64,000 bases of DNA from Nonomuraea muscovyensis (GCF_014207745.1 NZ_JACHJB010000001.1:2542001-2606000); one strand, 5' to 3'. Shown: positions 8,615 through 17,833, numbered from the stretch's first letter. The notes: generated from the sequence alone by a model not told the origin. Translations and numbers: made by a program.

Positions 8615-10438
8615 TCAGCGGTCGCGGACCAGCGCGTCGACGTGCTCCTCCGCCTCGGCGACACCCTCCTCGCTCCACAGCCGGCGCAGCTCCGGACAGC
8701 TCTCCAGCAGCTCGCCGAGCGGGCCGTACCCGGCCACCCGGCCACGGTCGAGCACGACCACCTGGTCGGCCTGCTCCAGCGCCGCCCTGCGGTGCGAGAC
8801 CACCAGCAGCGTGCCGGGGCCGCGCCCGTCTCGGGCCGCCCCGGCGATCCGCTCCCACAGCAGCCGTTCGGTCTCCACGTCCAGCGCGGACGACAGGTCG
8901 TCCACGACCAGCAGCTCGGGGTCGCGCACCAGCGCCCGCGCCGCGGTCGCCCGCTGCGCCTGGCCGCCCGACAGCCGCACCCCGCGCGGCCCGACGACCG
9001 TGTCGAGGCCCTCGGGCACGGCGGCCAGGTCGTCGTCCAGCACGGCCAGCTCCAGCGCCCGGTCGAGCCGGTCGTCGCCGGGCCGGCCGAGCAGCAGGTT
9101 CTCCCGCAGGGAGGCGGAGAACAGGCGGGGCACCTGACTCGCGTACGCCGCCCGGTCCGGCACCAGGAACGCCCCCGGGTCCTCGATCGGCCGGCCGTTC
9201 CAGGAGATGGTGCCGGCCTGCGCCGGGATCAGGCCGAGCAGCGCCCGGACGAGCGTCGTCTTGCCGGACCCGACGGCGCCCGTGACGACCGTGAACGAGC
9301 CGCGCCGGAGCGTCAGGTCCACCTCGCGCACTCCCCGGCCGCCGCCGTGGAGCGCGGTGAGCCCGCGCACCTCGACCGTCTCCAGCGGGTCGTCGCCGCG
9401 CGGACGCGGGACCGCGGCCGGGGGCGGCTCGCGGTGGTACCAGACGCCGGAGTCGCGCGACAGGGCGGCGGCGTCCTCGTGCGCGGCCATCAGCCGGGTG
9501 AGCCGCTCGGTGGCGACCGCCGCCTGGGGCAGGCGCGACAGGATCCCGCCGATGGTGCGCGGCAGCGCCGTCAGCCAGCCGATGTAGCTGGTGAACAGCG
9601 CCAGGTCGCCGACCGTGAACTCACCGCTGCGCATCGAACCGGCCGCGAGCAGCAGCATCAGGCCGATGCTGATCTCGACGGTGGCGCCCGTCGCCGTGCC
9701 GAGCAGGTCGGCGGCCACCCGGTTCTTGACGGCGGCCTCGCGGCGCGCGCGGTTGCGCCCGCGCAGCCGGTCCAGCGCGGCGTCCTCGGCGCCGGCCGTC
9801 TTGATCGCCAGCACCCCGCCGAAGAGGTCGCCGAGGTACGCGGTGACGGCCGCCCCCAGCTCGCGGGCCCGCAGGTGCAGCCGGTGGACGAGCCGGTGCG
9901 TCATCCGGCTCAGCACGGCGACGGCCGCGATCGGCAGCACCAGCACGACCGTGATCACCGGGTCGATCGAGGCCATGACCACCAGAGCGCCGAGGCTGAA
10001 GAGCGCCGAGTTCACCAGCGGGACCGACTCGTCCGCGAGCTGCACCAGGTCGCTGACGTCGTCGCGCAGCCGGGCCAGCGACTCGCCGGACGAGTGCGGC
10101 AGCCGGGCCGCCGCCGGACCGCGCGCGGTCAGGAGCGAGCGGAGCACGTTGGCGCGCAGCAGGGTCGCCGCCGCGTTCCACCAGTAGACCCCGTACGACC
10201 AGGCGACCACCGTCATCACGCCCCGCACCAGCTCCGCGCCGACGAACGCCGCACACAGCCACAGAGCGTGGTCCAGGGACGCCGCCCGGCCGCCGCTGAT
10301 GTGGTCGAACAGCTCCTTCAGCAGCCAGCCGCTGCCCAGCAGGACGAGATCGACGGGCAGCCACAGCAGCGCGCCGATCAGGTAGCGGCGCAGGTCGAAC
10401 CGGAGCAGCCGGCCGACCACCACCCGGACGGGCCTCAT
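8615..10438 (-). CDS. ABC exporter half-transporter (second of pair)
   Basis: This 607-residue protein has an N-terminal six-helix exporter domain (about residues 1-310) and a C-terminal nucleotide-binding domain with Walker A GAVGSGKTTL, signature LSGGQAQR, Walker B ELLVVDDLSSALD and H-loop SHRRA. The residue after the Walker B Asp is Asp instead of the catalytic Glu (VVDDLSS), a change seen in the degenerate site of heterodimeric exporters. The ATG at 10438 overlaps the stop of the preceding half-transporter (ATGA), so the two probably form a heterodimer. It follows a ribosomal-protection GTPase gene, which suggests drug export. Confidence 0.88.
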   Translation of the reverse strand: MRPVRVVVGRLLRFDLRRYLIGALLWLPVDLVLLGSGWLLKELFDHISGGRAASLDHALWLCAAFVGAELVRGVMTVVAWSYGVYWWNAAATLLRANVLRSLLTARGPAAARLPHSSGESLARLRDDVSDLVQLADESVPLVNSALFSLGALVVMASIDPVITVVLVLPIAAVAVLSRMTHRLVHRLHLRARELGAAVTAYLGDLFGGVLAIKTAGAEDAALDRLRGRNRARREAAVKNRVAADLLGTATGATVEISIGLMLLLAAGSMRSGEFTVGDLALFTSYIGWLTALPRTIGGILSRLPQAAVATERLTRLMAAHEDAAALSRDSGVWYHREPPPAAVPRPRGDDPLETVEVRGLTALHGGGRGVREVDLTLRRGSFTVVTGAVGSGKTTLVRALLGLIPAQAGTISWNGRPIEDPGAFLVPDRAAYASQVPRLFSASLRENLLLGRPGDDRLDRALELAVLDDDLAAVPEGLDTVVGPRGVRLSGGQAQRATAARALVRDPELLVVDDLSSALDVETERLLWERIAGAARDGRGPGTLLVVSHRRAALEQADQVVVLDRGRVAGYGPLGELLESCPELRRLWSEEGVAEAEEHVDALVRDR

Positions 10439-12288
10439 CCGTGCACCCCCGCCAGGCCCAGCAACCGCGCGAAGGCGCTGTCCGGGTCCGCGGCCAGGTC
10501 CTCGCGACGGCCGTACTCGACCACCCTGCCGTCGGCGATGACCGCGATCTTGTCCACCTTCGCCAGGGACGAGAGCCGGTGCGCGATGAGCACCCCGGTC
10601 CGGCCGGCGAGCAACCGGTCGATGCCGCGCTCGATGCGCCGCTCGGTGGCCGGGTCGAGCCGGCTGGACGCCTCGTCCAGCACGACGAGCCCCGGGTCGG
10701 CGAGGAACGCCCGCGCGAACGCGAGGAGCTGCGCCTCGCCCGCCGACACGCCGCCCAGCTCGCCGTCCAGCCCGCCCGGCACGCCCGCCAGCCACTCGGC
10801 GAGCCCCACCTCGGCGAGAGCGGCCAGCAACCGACCGTCACCCGGCCGATCCCCACCCAGCCGGTCCTCACCCGGCCGGTCCTCACCCAGCCGGTCCTCA
10901 CCCGGCCAGTTTCCACCCGGCCAGTCGTCACGCGGCCGGTCCTCACCCGGCCAGTCACCACCCGGCCGGTCACTGTCGGCGGCGACCGGCCGGAAGAGCG
11001 TCAGGTTGTCGCGGACGCTGCCCGAGAAGAGCTGCACGTCCTGCGTGACCACGCACAGCCGGCGGCGCAGCGAGCCGGGATCGGCCTCGCGCAGGTCGAT
11101 CCCGCCGACCCTGACCACCCCTTCGACCGGGTCGTGGAGGCGCAGCACCAGCCGGCCGAGGGTGGTCTTGCCGCTGCCCGTCCGGCCGACGAGGCCGAGC
11201 GTCTCACCGGGGGCCAGCGTGAGCGTGACGTCCGACAGCACCCGTTCGTCGTCGTAGGCGAAGCCGACCCCGTCGAGCTCAAGCCCGAGCGCCCCGGTCT
11301 CGGGCAGCGGCCGGGGCCGGGCCGGCTCGGTCAGCGTGCTCCGCTCGGCCAGCAGCTCGCCGATGCGGGCCACGCCGGCCAGGGCGGCCTGGTAGTCGCG
11401 CAGCCGGTCGATCAGCCGCTCGAACGGCGTGCGCACCATCAGCGTGTACTGGAAGAGCAGCACGGCGGTGCCGACGGTGAGCGTCCCGGACTGCCGGCCC
11501 CACGCGGCCATGGCGAGCACGACCGCCGTGCCCGCCGCGAACACCACGGCCGTGCCCGCGATCAGCCCGCTGCCGACCGTCGATCCGCGCAGCTCCGCGC
11601 GGTACCACGCGGCTGCCGACTGGTGGAAGCGGCGGACGACGTGCTCGCCCGCGCCGTTGGCGCGGATGTCCTCCGCTCCGGCGAGCCGCTCCTCCAGGGC
11701 GCCGAGCATCTCGGCGTCGGCCGCGCGCGAGCGGGCGGCCGACGGGACCGCGAGCCGCTGCGCCCGGGCCATGCCCCACCCGGCCAGCACGCAGTAGACG
11801 AGCAGCACCCCGCCGAGCCGCGGGTCCACCGCGAAGACCACGACGAGCACCCCGCCGAGCAGCAGCACCCCGGCCACCACGTCGAGCAGGAACGCCACCA
11901 CGAAGTCGGCGACCGCGACCACGTCGCCGTCCACCCGCTCGATGAGCTCGCCGGGCGTGTGCCGGGCGTGGAAGCGCAGGTCCAGCCCGAGCGCGTGCCG
12001 GGCGAGCCGTTCGCGCAGCCGGTCGGTGCCGTCCCAGGCGAGCCGGCTGGCCAGCCAGGTGGTGACCATCCGGGCGGCCTGCCCGGCGACGGCGACTGCG
12101 AGGTAACCGAGCGCGATCAGCGTGAGGTGCCGCAGGCCGGTCCCGCCGATCGCGTCGTCCACGAAGGCGCGGGTGAGCTGCGGCCCCGCGAGCGGCAGCG
12201 CGGTCATGGCGGTGACGGAGACGGCGAGCGCGACCGCCTGGCGGCGGCGCGGCAGCAGGTGGCGCAGCTCCGCGAATGAGGTGGCCAT
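10435..12288 (-). CDS. ABC exporter half-transporter (first of pair) with repeat-expanded ATPase domain
   Basis: This 617-residue protein has a six-helix transmembrane domain (about residues 1-320) and a nucleotide-binding domain with Walker A GRTGSGKTTLGRL, signature VSAGEAQLLAFAR (SAGE in place of the usual SGGQ) and an intact Walker B ending VVLDEASS. Between the Q-loop segment (DVQLFSGSVRDNLTLF) and the signature, nine copies of a 5-residue unit such as EDRPG are inserted at about residues 438-482. This is the helical subdomain that faces the transmembrane part. It starts 3 bp after the ribosomal-protection GTPase and overlaps its partner by ATGA. The frame is intact despite the repeat. 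Confidence 0.88.
   Translation of the reverse strand: MATSFAELRHLLPRRRQAVALAVSVTAMTALPLAGPQLTRAFVDDAIGGTGLRHLTLIALGYLAVAVAGQAARMVTTWLASRLAWDGTDRLRERLARHALGLDLRFHARHTPGELIERVDGDVVAVADFVVAFLLDVVAGVLLLGGVLVVVFAVDPRLGGVLLVYCVLAGWGMARAQRLAVPSAARSRAADAEMLGALEERLAGAEDIRANGAGEHVVRRFHQSAAAWYRAELRGSTVGSGLIAGTAVVFAAGTAVVLAMAAWGRQSGTLTVGTAVLLFQYTLMVRTPFERLIDRLRDYQAALAGVARIGELLAERSTLTEPARPRPLPETGALGLELDGVGFAYDDERVLSDVTLTLAPGETLGLVGRTGSGKTTLGRLVLRLHDPVEGVVRVGGIDLREADPGSLRRRLCVVTQDVQLFSGSVRDNLTLFRPVAADSDRPGGDWPGEDRPRDDWPGGNWPGEDRLGEDRPGEDRLGGDRPGDGRLLAALAEVGLAEWLAGVPGGLDGELGGVSAGEAQLLAFARAFLADPGLVVLDEASSRLDPATERRIERGIDRLLAGRTGVLIAHRLSSLAKVDKIAVIADGRVVEYGRREDLAADPDSAFARLLGLAGVHG
10841..10975 (-). repeat. Nine-copy 15-bp minisatellite inside an ABC ATPase domain
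   Basis: Nine consecutive 15-bp units with consensus CCCGGCCGGTCCTCA (plus strand) run without gaps; variants differ by one to five bases. They encode an acidic/Pro-rich pentapeptide array (EDRPG, GDWPG, EDRLG and similar). Because units are multiples of three, copy-number change would not disturb the frame. Confidence 0.92.
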
Positions 12289-12291
12289 CGG

Positions 12292-14265
12292 CTACACCCG
12301 CCGCTGGACGTGCAGCAGGTATTCCTTGCGGTCGAGCGGATTGTGATCCGTCCGCGGCCGTTCGGGCGGCGCGCCGCGCACCGGCTCGTAGTGGTCGAAG
12401 GCGCTCTCCAGGATGCCTTCGCCACTGGTCAGCGACGGCAGCCGCTGCTCCAGCCCGTGCACCCGGGCCGCCGGGATCAGGCCCTCCACCGCCGCCGGCT
12501 CGACCCGGACCGGGACGGCGCCCAGCCGGGTGAGCGCCGGCAGCACCGCCCCGACCAGGTCGGCCGGCACCTCCAGGCGGAAGCGGTGCATCGGCTCGCA
12601 CACCGTCGTGCCGGCCCGCCGCAGCGCCTCCATCAGCACCAGCGGCGTCAGGCCGCGGAAGTCCGCCCCGGTGCTCGACATGCTCTTGTCGAACGAGGCG
12701 TGGCTGTGGCTCTGCCGCGGCGCGTAACCGCTGTGGGTGAGTGTGACCACGCAGTCGGTGACCTCCCAGCCGTGCGGGCCCTGGCGCAGCGTCTCGCGCA
12801 CGGTGTCCTCGACCACCTTCATGAACGCGTACGGCATCGAGCCCAGCTCGACCTCCAGCCGGTAGGCGACGCCGGACCCGGGCGGGGCCGGTTCGACACG
12901 CAGGCCGACGGTCGCGAGGAACGGGTTGGGCTCGTGCCCCATCACCTCCACGGCGGCGCCGGTGCCCGCGAGACGTTCGACACAGATGGTGGTCGTCTCG
13001 CGGAAGGCGACGTCGAGCCCGAACTCCTCGGCCAGCGTCGCCTGGATGACCTCCTTCTGCACCTCGCCGTAGAGCGAGACGGAGATCTCCTGCCGCACGT
13101 CGTCCTGGCGCAGGTCGATCAGCGGGTCCTGCTCGGCGAGCCGGCCGAGCGCCACGTGCAGCGCGGGCCGGTCGGCGGGGCGGCGCGGCTCGACGACGGT
13201 CTCCAGGCTGGGCGGGGCGAAGCGGTGACTCGGCCGCGGCGGCGGGGTTCCGACGTGGTCGCCGATCCGGACCCCGGCGAGACCCCAGAGCCTGCCGATC
13301 CGGCCCGCGCCCACCGCGTCGCGGGATACCGCGGAGCCCGCCTCGAACACGCTGATCCCGGTCACCTTGGCGGCGCCGGCCTGCCCGGGGCCGAAGCTCA
13401 CGGTGTCGCGGGTGCGGACGGTGCCGGAGAACATCCGGACGTAGGCGATCTTCTCGCCCGCCGGGCCGCGTTCGACCTTGAACACGGTGCCGGAGACGGG
13501 CCCGCCGGCGTCGCCCCCGGCTGCGGGCAGCAGCTCCGTCAGCCCGGCGACGAGCGCGTCCACGCCCGCCCCGGTGATGGCGGAGCCGAAGTACACCGGG
13601 TGCACCAGCGCCCGCCGCGTCTGCGCGGCCAGCTCGGCGCGCAGCCGGCCGTACGACACCCGCGACTCGCCGACGTACGCGGCGAGGACGGCGTCGTCGT
13701 GCTCGGCGAGCACCTCGGCCGCGCGCGCCGTGAAACCCGGATCGCCCGGCCCGTAGGGGACGAAGCCCGCCTCCGGGGTGCCGAGGGCGTGCGCGGCGCC
13801 CATGGCGACGAGCGACGGGGTCAGCCGTTCGGCCATCGCCTTCACCACGGCGTCGTCCCGCGCGCCCGACCGGTCGATCTTGTTGACGAAGACGAGCGTG
13901 GGGATGCGCAGCCGCCGCAGCGTGCGCATCAGAACGCGGGTCTGCGGCTGCACGCCCTCGACGGCCGAGACGACGAGCACGGCGCCGTCGAGCACGCCGA
14001 GCGCCCGCTCCACCTCGGCGATGAAGTCGGGGTGACCGGGCGTGTCGATGAGGTTGACGGTGACGCCGCCGACGGCGAACGACACGACGGCGGACTTGAT
14101 CGTGATGCCGCGCCGGCGCTCCAGCGCGAGGGAGTCGGTCTGGGTGTTGCCGTCGTCGACGCTGCCGATCTCGTCGATGACGCCGGCGGCGAACAGCAGC
14201 CGCTCGGTCAGGCTGGTCTTACCGGCGTCTACATGCGCCAGGATCCCCAAGTTGAGCGTACGCAA
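12292..14265 (-). CDS. TetM/OtrA-like ribosomal-protection GTPase
   Basis: This 657-residue translational GTPase of the EF-G superfamily shows G1 [10 protein letters not shown]2 RRGITI, G3 DTPGHPDF and G4 NKID, then domains II-V ending like TetM/OtrA ([43 protein letters not shown]). Its length fits OtrA (about 660) and not EF-G (about 700). Such proteins release tetracyclines from the ribosome, though some actinomycete members have other or unknown roles. The start must be TTG at 14265: an in-frame stop lies just upstream and the G1 loop follows at once; AAAGGA lies about 12 bp away. A leader ORF overlaps the start. The two exporter genes follow with a 3-bp gap, making a likely resistance operon. 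Confidence 0.85.
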   Translation of the reverse strand: MRTLNLGILAHVDAGKTSLTERLLFAAGVIDEIGSVDDGNTQTDSLALERRRGITIKSAVVSFAVGGVTVNLIDTPGHPDFIAEVERALGVLDGAVLVVSAVEGVQPQTRVLMRTLRRLRIPTLVFVNKIDRSGARDDAVVKAMAERLTPSLVAMGAAHALGTPEAGFVPYGPGDPGFTARAAEVLAEHDDAVLAAYVGESRVSYGRLRAELAAQTRRALVHPVYFGSAITGAGVDALVAGLTELLPAAGGDAGGPVSGTVFKVERGPAGEKIAYVRMFSGTVRTRDTVSFGPGQAGAAKVTGISVFEAGSAVSRDAVGAGRIGRLWGLAGVRIGDHVGTPPPRPSHRFAPPSLETVVEPRRPADRPALHVALGRLAEQDPLIDLRQDDVRQEISVSLYGEVQKEVIQATLAEEFGLDVAFRETTTICVERLAGTGAAVEVMGHEPNPFLATVGLRVEPAPPGSGVAYRLEVELGSMPYAFMKVVEDTVRETLRQGPHGWEVTDCVVTLTHSGYAPRQSHSHASFDKSMSSTGADFRGLTPLVLMEALRRAGTTVCEPMHRFRLEVPADLVGAVLPALTRLGAVPVRVEPAAVEGLIPAARVHGLEQRLPSLTSGEGILESAFDHYEPVRGAPPERPRTDHNPLDRKEYLLHVQRRV

Positions 14266-14326
14266 GAAGCGTCATGTCCTTTGGATAGACGGAGATTACG
14301 AGCTGGGACATGACCGGAGACCTCAT
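14219..14326 (-). CDS. Leader ORF overlapping the ribosomal-protection gene
   Basis: This 35-codon ORF (ATG at 14326, TAA at 14221-14219) has the best ribosome-binding site of the region, GAGGAGG eight bases from its ATG. It overlaps the TTG start of the GTPase gene by 47 bp in another frame. The predicted peptide begins [12 protein letters not shown] and ends ACRRR. It matches no known family; its likely role, if any, is to set translation or transcription of the resistance gene according to ribosome behaviour. Expression is unproven. Confidence 0.45.
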   Translation of the reverse strand: MRSPVMSQLVISVYPKDMTLLAYAQLGDPGACRRR

Positions 14327-14461
14327 CCTCGTTACCTCCTCGATCCGTGGGACGTCACCGCGAGTAGAACAGACACCGCGCCACGCGATCAACCGGTTTT
14401 CCGGCGTGGCGGGAAGATGGACGGGTCAACGCACGGCACGACAGCGCGAAACGAGGCCCGA

Positions 14462-14914
14462 ATGCCGACCGTCCTGATCCTGAACGGCCCCAATCTCAAC
14501 CTCCTCGGCACCCGCAGGCCCGAGGTCTACGGCTCGACCACGCTGGCGGAGGTGGAGGCGCTGTGCCGCGAGGAGGCCGAGCGGCTGGGCCTGGAGGCCG
14601 TGTGCCGGCAGTCCAACCACGAGGGACAGCTCGTCGACTGGATCCACGAGGCGGGCGTCGAGCACAAGGCCGGCCGGTGCGTGGGCGTGGTGTTCAACGC
14701 CGGGGCCTACACGCACACCTCGGTCGCGCTGCACGACGCGATCGAGGGCGCCGACGTGCCGGTGGTCGAGGTGCACATCTCGAACGTGCACCGGCGAGAG
14801 GAGTTCAGGCACCGCTCCTACCTCTCGCCGGTCGCGCGCGGCATCGTCGTCGGGTTCGGCGTGTACGGCTACGTCCTCGCCATCCACGGCCTGCACCAGG
14901 CGACGCGCCCCTGA
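14462..14914 (+). CDS. aroQ: Type II 3-dehydroquinate dehydratase
   Basis: This 150-residue cytoplasmic enzyme catalyses the third step of the shikimate pathway, 3-dehydroquinate to 3-dehydroshikimate, as a dodecamer. It has the family's start [20 protein letters not shown] (with catalytic Tyr and the flexible lid Arg), the [14 protein letters not shown] segment, [15 protein letters not shown], and the [18 protein letters not shown] active-site stretch with the catalytic His. The ATG at 14462 gives the normal length. It is convergent with the lanthionine synthetase (7-bp gap) and divergent from the resistance operon. The isolated position, away from other aro genes, is common in actinomycetes. 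Confidence 0.95.
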   Translation: MPTVLILNGPNLNLLGTRRPEVYGSTTLAEVEALCREEAERLGLEAVCRQSNHEGQLVDWIHEAGVEHKAGRCVGVVFNAGAYTHTSVALHDAIEGADVPVVEVHISNVHRREEFRHRSYLSPVARGIVVGFGVYGYVLAIHGLHQATRP

Positions 14915-14921
14915 GCCCGTC

Positions 14922-17543
14922 TCATTCGGGCAGCCGCCAGCCGGCCGTCCACAGGCGCGTCCCCGACCGGCGGTCGAGGCGGCGCAGGAACGACAGGACA
15001 CCCGCGGCGCCCGTGCTCCAGGTGTGGCCGGGCTTGTCGAGGTCGTTGCCGGGAAAGACCGGTCGCGACGGCTCGCCGCCGGCCCGGACGAGCATCAGCT
15101 CGGCGACCTCCTCGGCGCCGCGCCAGTAGCCGTCGTCGCCGGTGACCATCGCCAGGTCGATCAGCGCCTCACCGATGCCCGCAAGCCCGCAGCACTGGGA
15201 GACCACCCACGCCTGCGGGGCGACGGCCAGGCACGCCCGCGCGCCCCGCTCGGCCAGCTCCAGGTAGCCGTCCTCGCCGTACACGCGGGCCGCGTGCGCC
15301 AGCGCGCCGGAGATGCCCGACATGCCCTGGCACCAGGACGCGCCCATCGGGCGGGCGTCGGGGCCGGTCAGCTCCCCCACCAGGGCCTCGGCCCGCACGG
15401 CGAGCGCCGCGAACCGTTCCCTGGCCGCCTCGCCGGCCGCCCGGTCGCCGGTGGCCTCGTGGTAGGAGAGCAGGAAGTCCGCGCAGCCCGCCTCGCCGTG
15501 GGCGTAGGCCGTCTCGACGGCCACGCCGGAGCCCGCGGGCGGCGGGGGCGCGTCCGCCGCGTCGTCCGGATCCGTGACGTCGCCGGCCACCAGCAGCCGG
15601 GCGCACTCGGCGGCGACGGCCAGGTGCCGCGCACCGGCGGCGGGCTCGACGGCGGCCAGCGCGAGATGGCCGGAGCCGATCCCGGCCAGGCCGTGCGCCT
15701 GGTCGGCCCGCTGCGGTCCGTCGAGGGTGACCGGCGCCGGCTCGGCCAGCTCGGGCACGGCCGTCAGGCGGGCGGCGGTCAGGAACAGCGCGGTGCCGGT
15801 GCGGCCGAAGTACAGCGAGGGCGGCAGCTTGGCGGGCGGCATCACCCGGGCCGTCCACCGGGCCAGGTCGCCGGCCACGGTCTTGGCCTCCGGGTGGTGC
15901 AGCAGTTCCATCCCGACGCCGGCGCAGCCGCCGTAGACGTTCGTCACCGGCGGGCTCTCCCGGCGGGCGTCCTCGGGGGCGGCCATCAGCCGTTCGGCGA
16001 AGGCGGCGCACTCGCGCAGGGTGTGGTCGAGCGCCCGCGACAGCAGCTCGCCGGTGAGCTTCGGCGTGGCGGGCAGCGGCCACCGGCTGCTGCGGGCCGC
16101 GCTCGGCGCGCCCGCCACGCGGGCGGTCCCGTACGTGGCGCGGATCTCGGCGGCGGCTTCGGTGCGCTCGCCGGGGTCCAGACTCAGCAGGCCCGGCAGC
16201 AGGCCGCGCACGCCCGTGGCGCCGCCGGGGAACATCCGGGCCAGGCACATCAGCGTGCGCTCGACGTTGCGGGCCGGATCGGGGTCGATCATGATCGGGT
16301 TCATCGTGGTGGCCGCGAAGAACAGGGTGGCGCCCAGCGAGAAGTAGTCGTCGGCGGGCACGGACTCGCGGCCCGACTGCTGGCCGGGGACGCTGTAGCC
16401 GTAGCTCCAGCCGGGCAGTTGCAGGCCGTCGTACCTGCTGTTGCCGAAGTCGATGAGCGTGCACCGGCCGTCGTCGCCGAGGACGACGTTCTTGGGCGAG
16501 AGGTCCCTGATGACGACGCCGCGCTCGTGCACCGCGTCCAGCACCTCCAGCAGCCGGGCGGCCAGCGCGCCGAGGTCCCGTTCGGTGCCGGGTTCCTCGG
16601 TGAACAGGCCGTGTTCCCCGACGTACCGGTTGAGGTCGCGGCTGCCCGCGTCGGTCATGACGAGGAACTCGTCGTCGCCGTGCCGGAAGTGGTCGATCGG
16701 CTCGGGCACGCCCGCCACGCCGCGCAGCGCCTGGAGGATGCGCAGCTCGTTGCGGAGGTACATCCGCAGGTCCCAGCCCTCGGTGTTCTCCCCGACGTAG
16801 GCGCGGGCCTCCTTGACGACGACCCGCCTGCCGGCGGCGTCGGTGGCGCGGTAGACGTTGCCGCGCGGGCCCCGGACGACTCCGGACGTCACGCGGTAGC
16901 GGCCGCCCACGATCCGGCCGCCGCCGGTCCCGTCCTCCTCCGGCCCCGTCTTCCCCGGGGGAGCGGCGGAAGGGGCGGCGTCGGGGCGGAACGGGTCGGT
17001 GGCCCAGGGCGGGCAGGTGAACTCGGGCCCGGCCGCGCCCGCGAGCTGCTCGCCGTCCGGCCCGATCACGATCAGCTCGAAGTCGCCGTTCTCGTCCACC
17101 CGGTACTGCGGGGCGAACGGGGCGTAGCGGTAGTAGACCGGCGCGTCGGGCCGTACCCGCCGGTCGCTGACGATGCGCGGCGCGGACAGCCCCGACAGGG
17201 CGTCGGCGAGGGCGTGGCCCAGCTCGACCACCGCGTCCTGCTCCGGGTAGACCGTCATGGCCTTGCCCACGGCCGCGGCGTCGACGTCGCCGGTGTTGAG
17301 CTCCATGAGCGTGCCGGCCGACCGGGCCACCTTGAACACGCACCCGGCCTCGGCCAGGATCGGCAGCGCCCGGTCAAGGGTGTCGGCCAGCGTGCCCGGA
17401 CGTGCGGAAACGTGAATTTTCCAACCTTGCGGTGGAATGTCGCTGTGAGGGTCGTGGACGCTGATCCACGTGTCGTCCTCGTATAATTCCCTACTGTTCG
17501 ACTCTGCAAATTGGGCAAGGCGGTCCCGCACGGTTTTGTCCAC
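14922..17543 (-). CDS. Three-domain lanthionine synthetase (LanL/LanKC type)
   Basis: This 873-residue enzyme would phosphorylate Ser/Thr of a precursor, eliminate phosphate and cyclise Cys onto the dehydro residues. It has a lyase-like N-terminus (about 1-190; WKIHVSARPGTLADTL), a protein-kinase domain (about 215-480; VVVKEAR Lys, IRDLSPKNVVL near 346, LIDFGNS near 364) and a LanC-like cyclase (about 520-873) with SWCQG (C738) and QCCGLAG (C784, C785). Class III enzymes lack zinc ligands; class IV normally has Cys-Cys-His; here His is replaced by Cys, as in ProcM-like cyclases. The frame is open to 17633, but GAGGGG five bases before the GTG at 17543 and a stem-loop upstream favour this start. 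The adjoining precursor gene supports the function. Confidence 0.88.
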   Translation of the reverse strand: MDKTVRDRLAQFAESNSRELYEDDTWISVHDPHSDIPPQGWKIHVSARPGTLADTLDRALPILAEAGCVFKVARSAGTLMELNTGDVDAAAVGKAMTVYPEQDAVVELGHALADALSGLSAPRIVSDRRVRPDAPVYYRYAPFAPQYRVDENGDFELIVIGPDGEQLAGAAGPEFTCPPWATDPFRPDAAPSAAPPGKTGPEEDGTGGGRIVGGRYRVTSGVVRGPRGNVYRATDAAGRRVVVKEARAYVGENTEGWDLRMYLRNELRILQALRGVAGVPEPIDHFRHGDDEFLVMTDAGSRDLNRYVGEHGLFTEEPGTERDLGALAARLLEVLDAVHERGVVIRDLSPKNVVLGDDGRCTLIDFGNSRYDGLQLPGWSYGYSVPGQQSGRESVPADDYFSLGATLFFAATTMNPIMIDPDPARNVERTLMCLARMFPGGATGVRGLLPGLLSLDPGERTEAAAEIRATYGTARVAGAPSAARSSRWPLPATPKLTGELLSRALDHTLRECAAFAERLMAAPEDARRESPPVTNVYGGCAGVGMELLHHPEAKTVAGDLARWTARVMPPAKLPPSLYFGRTGTALFLTAARLTAVPELAEPAPVTLDGPQRADQAHGLAGIGSGHLALAAVEPAAGARHLAVAAECARLLVAGDVTDPDDAADAPPPPAGSGVAVETAYAHGEAGCADFLLSYHEATGDRAAGEAARERFAALAVRAEALVGELTGPDARPMGASWCQGMSGISGALAHAARVYGEDGYLELAERGARACLAVAPQAWVVSQCCGLAGIGEALIDLAMVTGDDGYWRGAEEVAELMLVRAGGEPSRPVFPGNDLDKPGHTWSTGAAGVLSFLRRLDRRSGTRLWTAGWRLPE

Positions 17544-17584
17544 AGTCACCCCTCGATCGCGCAGCGCATCGGCCCTCATGCGAG

Positions 17585-17615
17585 AAAGGCCGCCGGAATG
17601 GCGCCGGCGGCCTTT
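17585..17615 (-). terminator. Stem-loop between precursor and synthetase genes
   Basis: Perfect 12-bp arms (AAAGGCCGCCGG, 17585-17596; complement at 17604-17615) enclose a 7-base loop and end in UUU. It lies in the 119-bp gap between the precursor gene and the synthetase gene. Partial terminators at this place are typical of lanthipeptide operons, giving much precursor mRNA and little enzyme mRNA. Confidence 0.7.
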
Positions 17616-17662
17616 CCCAGCGCATGGCGTCACCCCGCGTCACCACGCGGGAACTGACGCTT

Positions 17663-17833
17663 CTAGACGATGGACGGGCAGCAGGGGAAGCTGCTGCACA
17701 CCGTGCGCTTGCAGGTGTTGACGCAGGCCTGCGGGCCGTGGAGCAGCTTGCCCAGCTCGGCTTCGAAGTCGACGACGAGGTCCTCGTACTCGAGGACTCC
17801 GGCGTCTCGGGGTTCCAGGGCCAGGACCGACAT
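17663..17833 (-). CDS. Lanthipeptide precursor peptide
   Basis: This 56-residue peptide has an acidic, helical-looking leader (about residues 1-35, with EYEDLVVDFEAELGKLL) and a 21-residue C-terminal core beginning ACVNTC and ending CCPSIV. The core has five Cys (37, 41, 46, 51, 52) and five Ser/Thr (40, 44, 47, 48, 54), enough for several (methyl)lanthionine rings. The ATG at 17833 follows GGAAGGAG at good spacing. It is upstream of, and co-directional with, the lanthionine synthetase, separated by an attenuator-like hairpin. The leader does not show the class III LxLQ motif clearly. The leader/core boundary and ring pattern are inferred; no leader protease is nearby. Confidence 0.8.
   Translation of the reverse strand: MSVLALEPRDAGVLEYEDLVVDFEAELGKLLHGPQACVNTCKRTVCSSFPCCPSIV

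Noticed and set aside
17549..17633. Longer start for the lanthionine synthetase at 17633 or 17579
   Set aside because: It would put the 17585-17615 hairpin in or next to the coding region, lacks a ribosome-binding site, and adds residues unlike the family.
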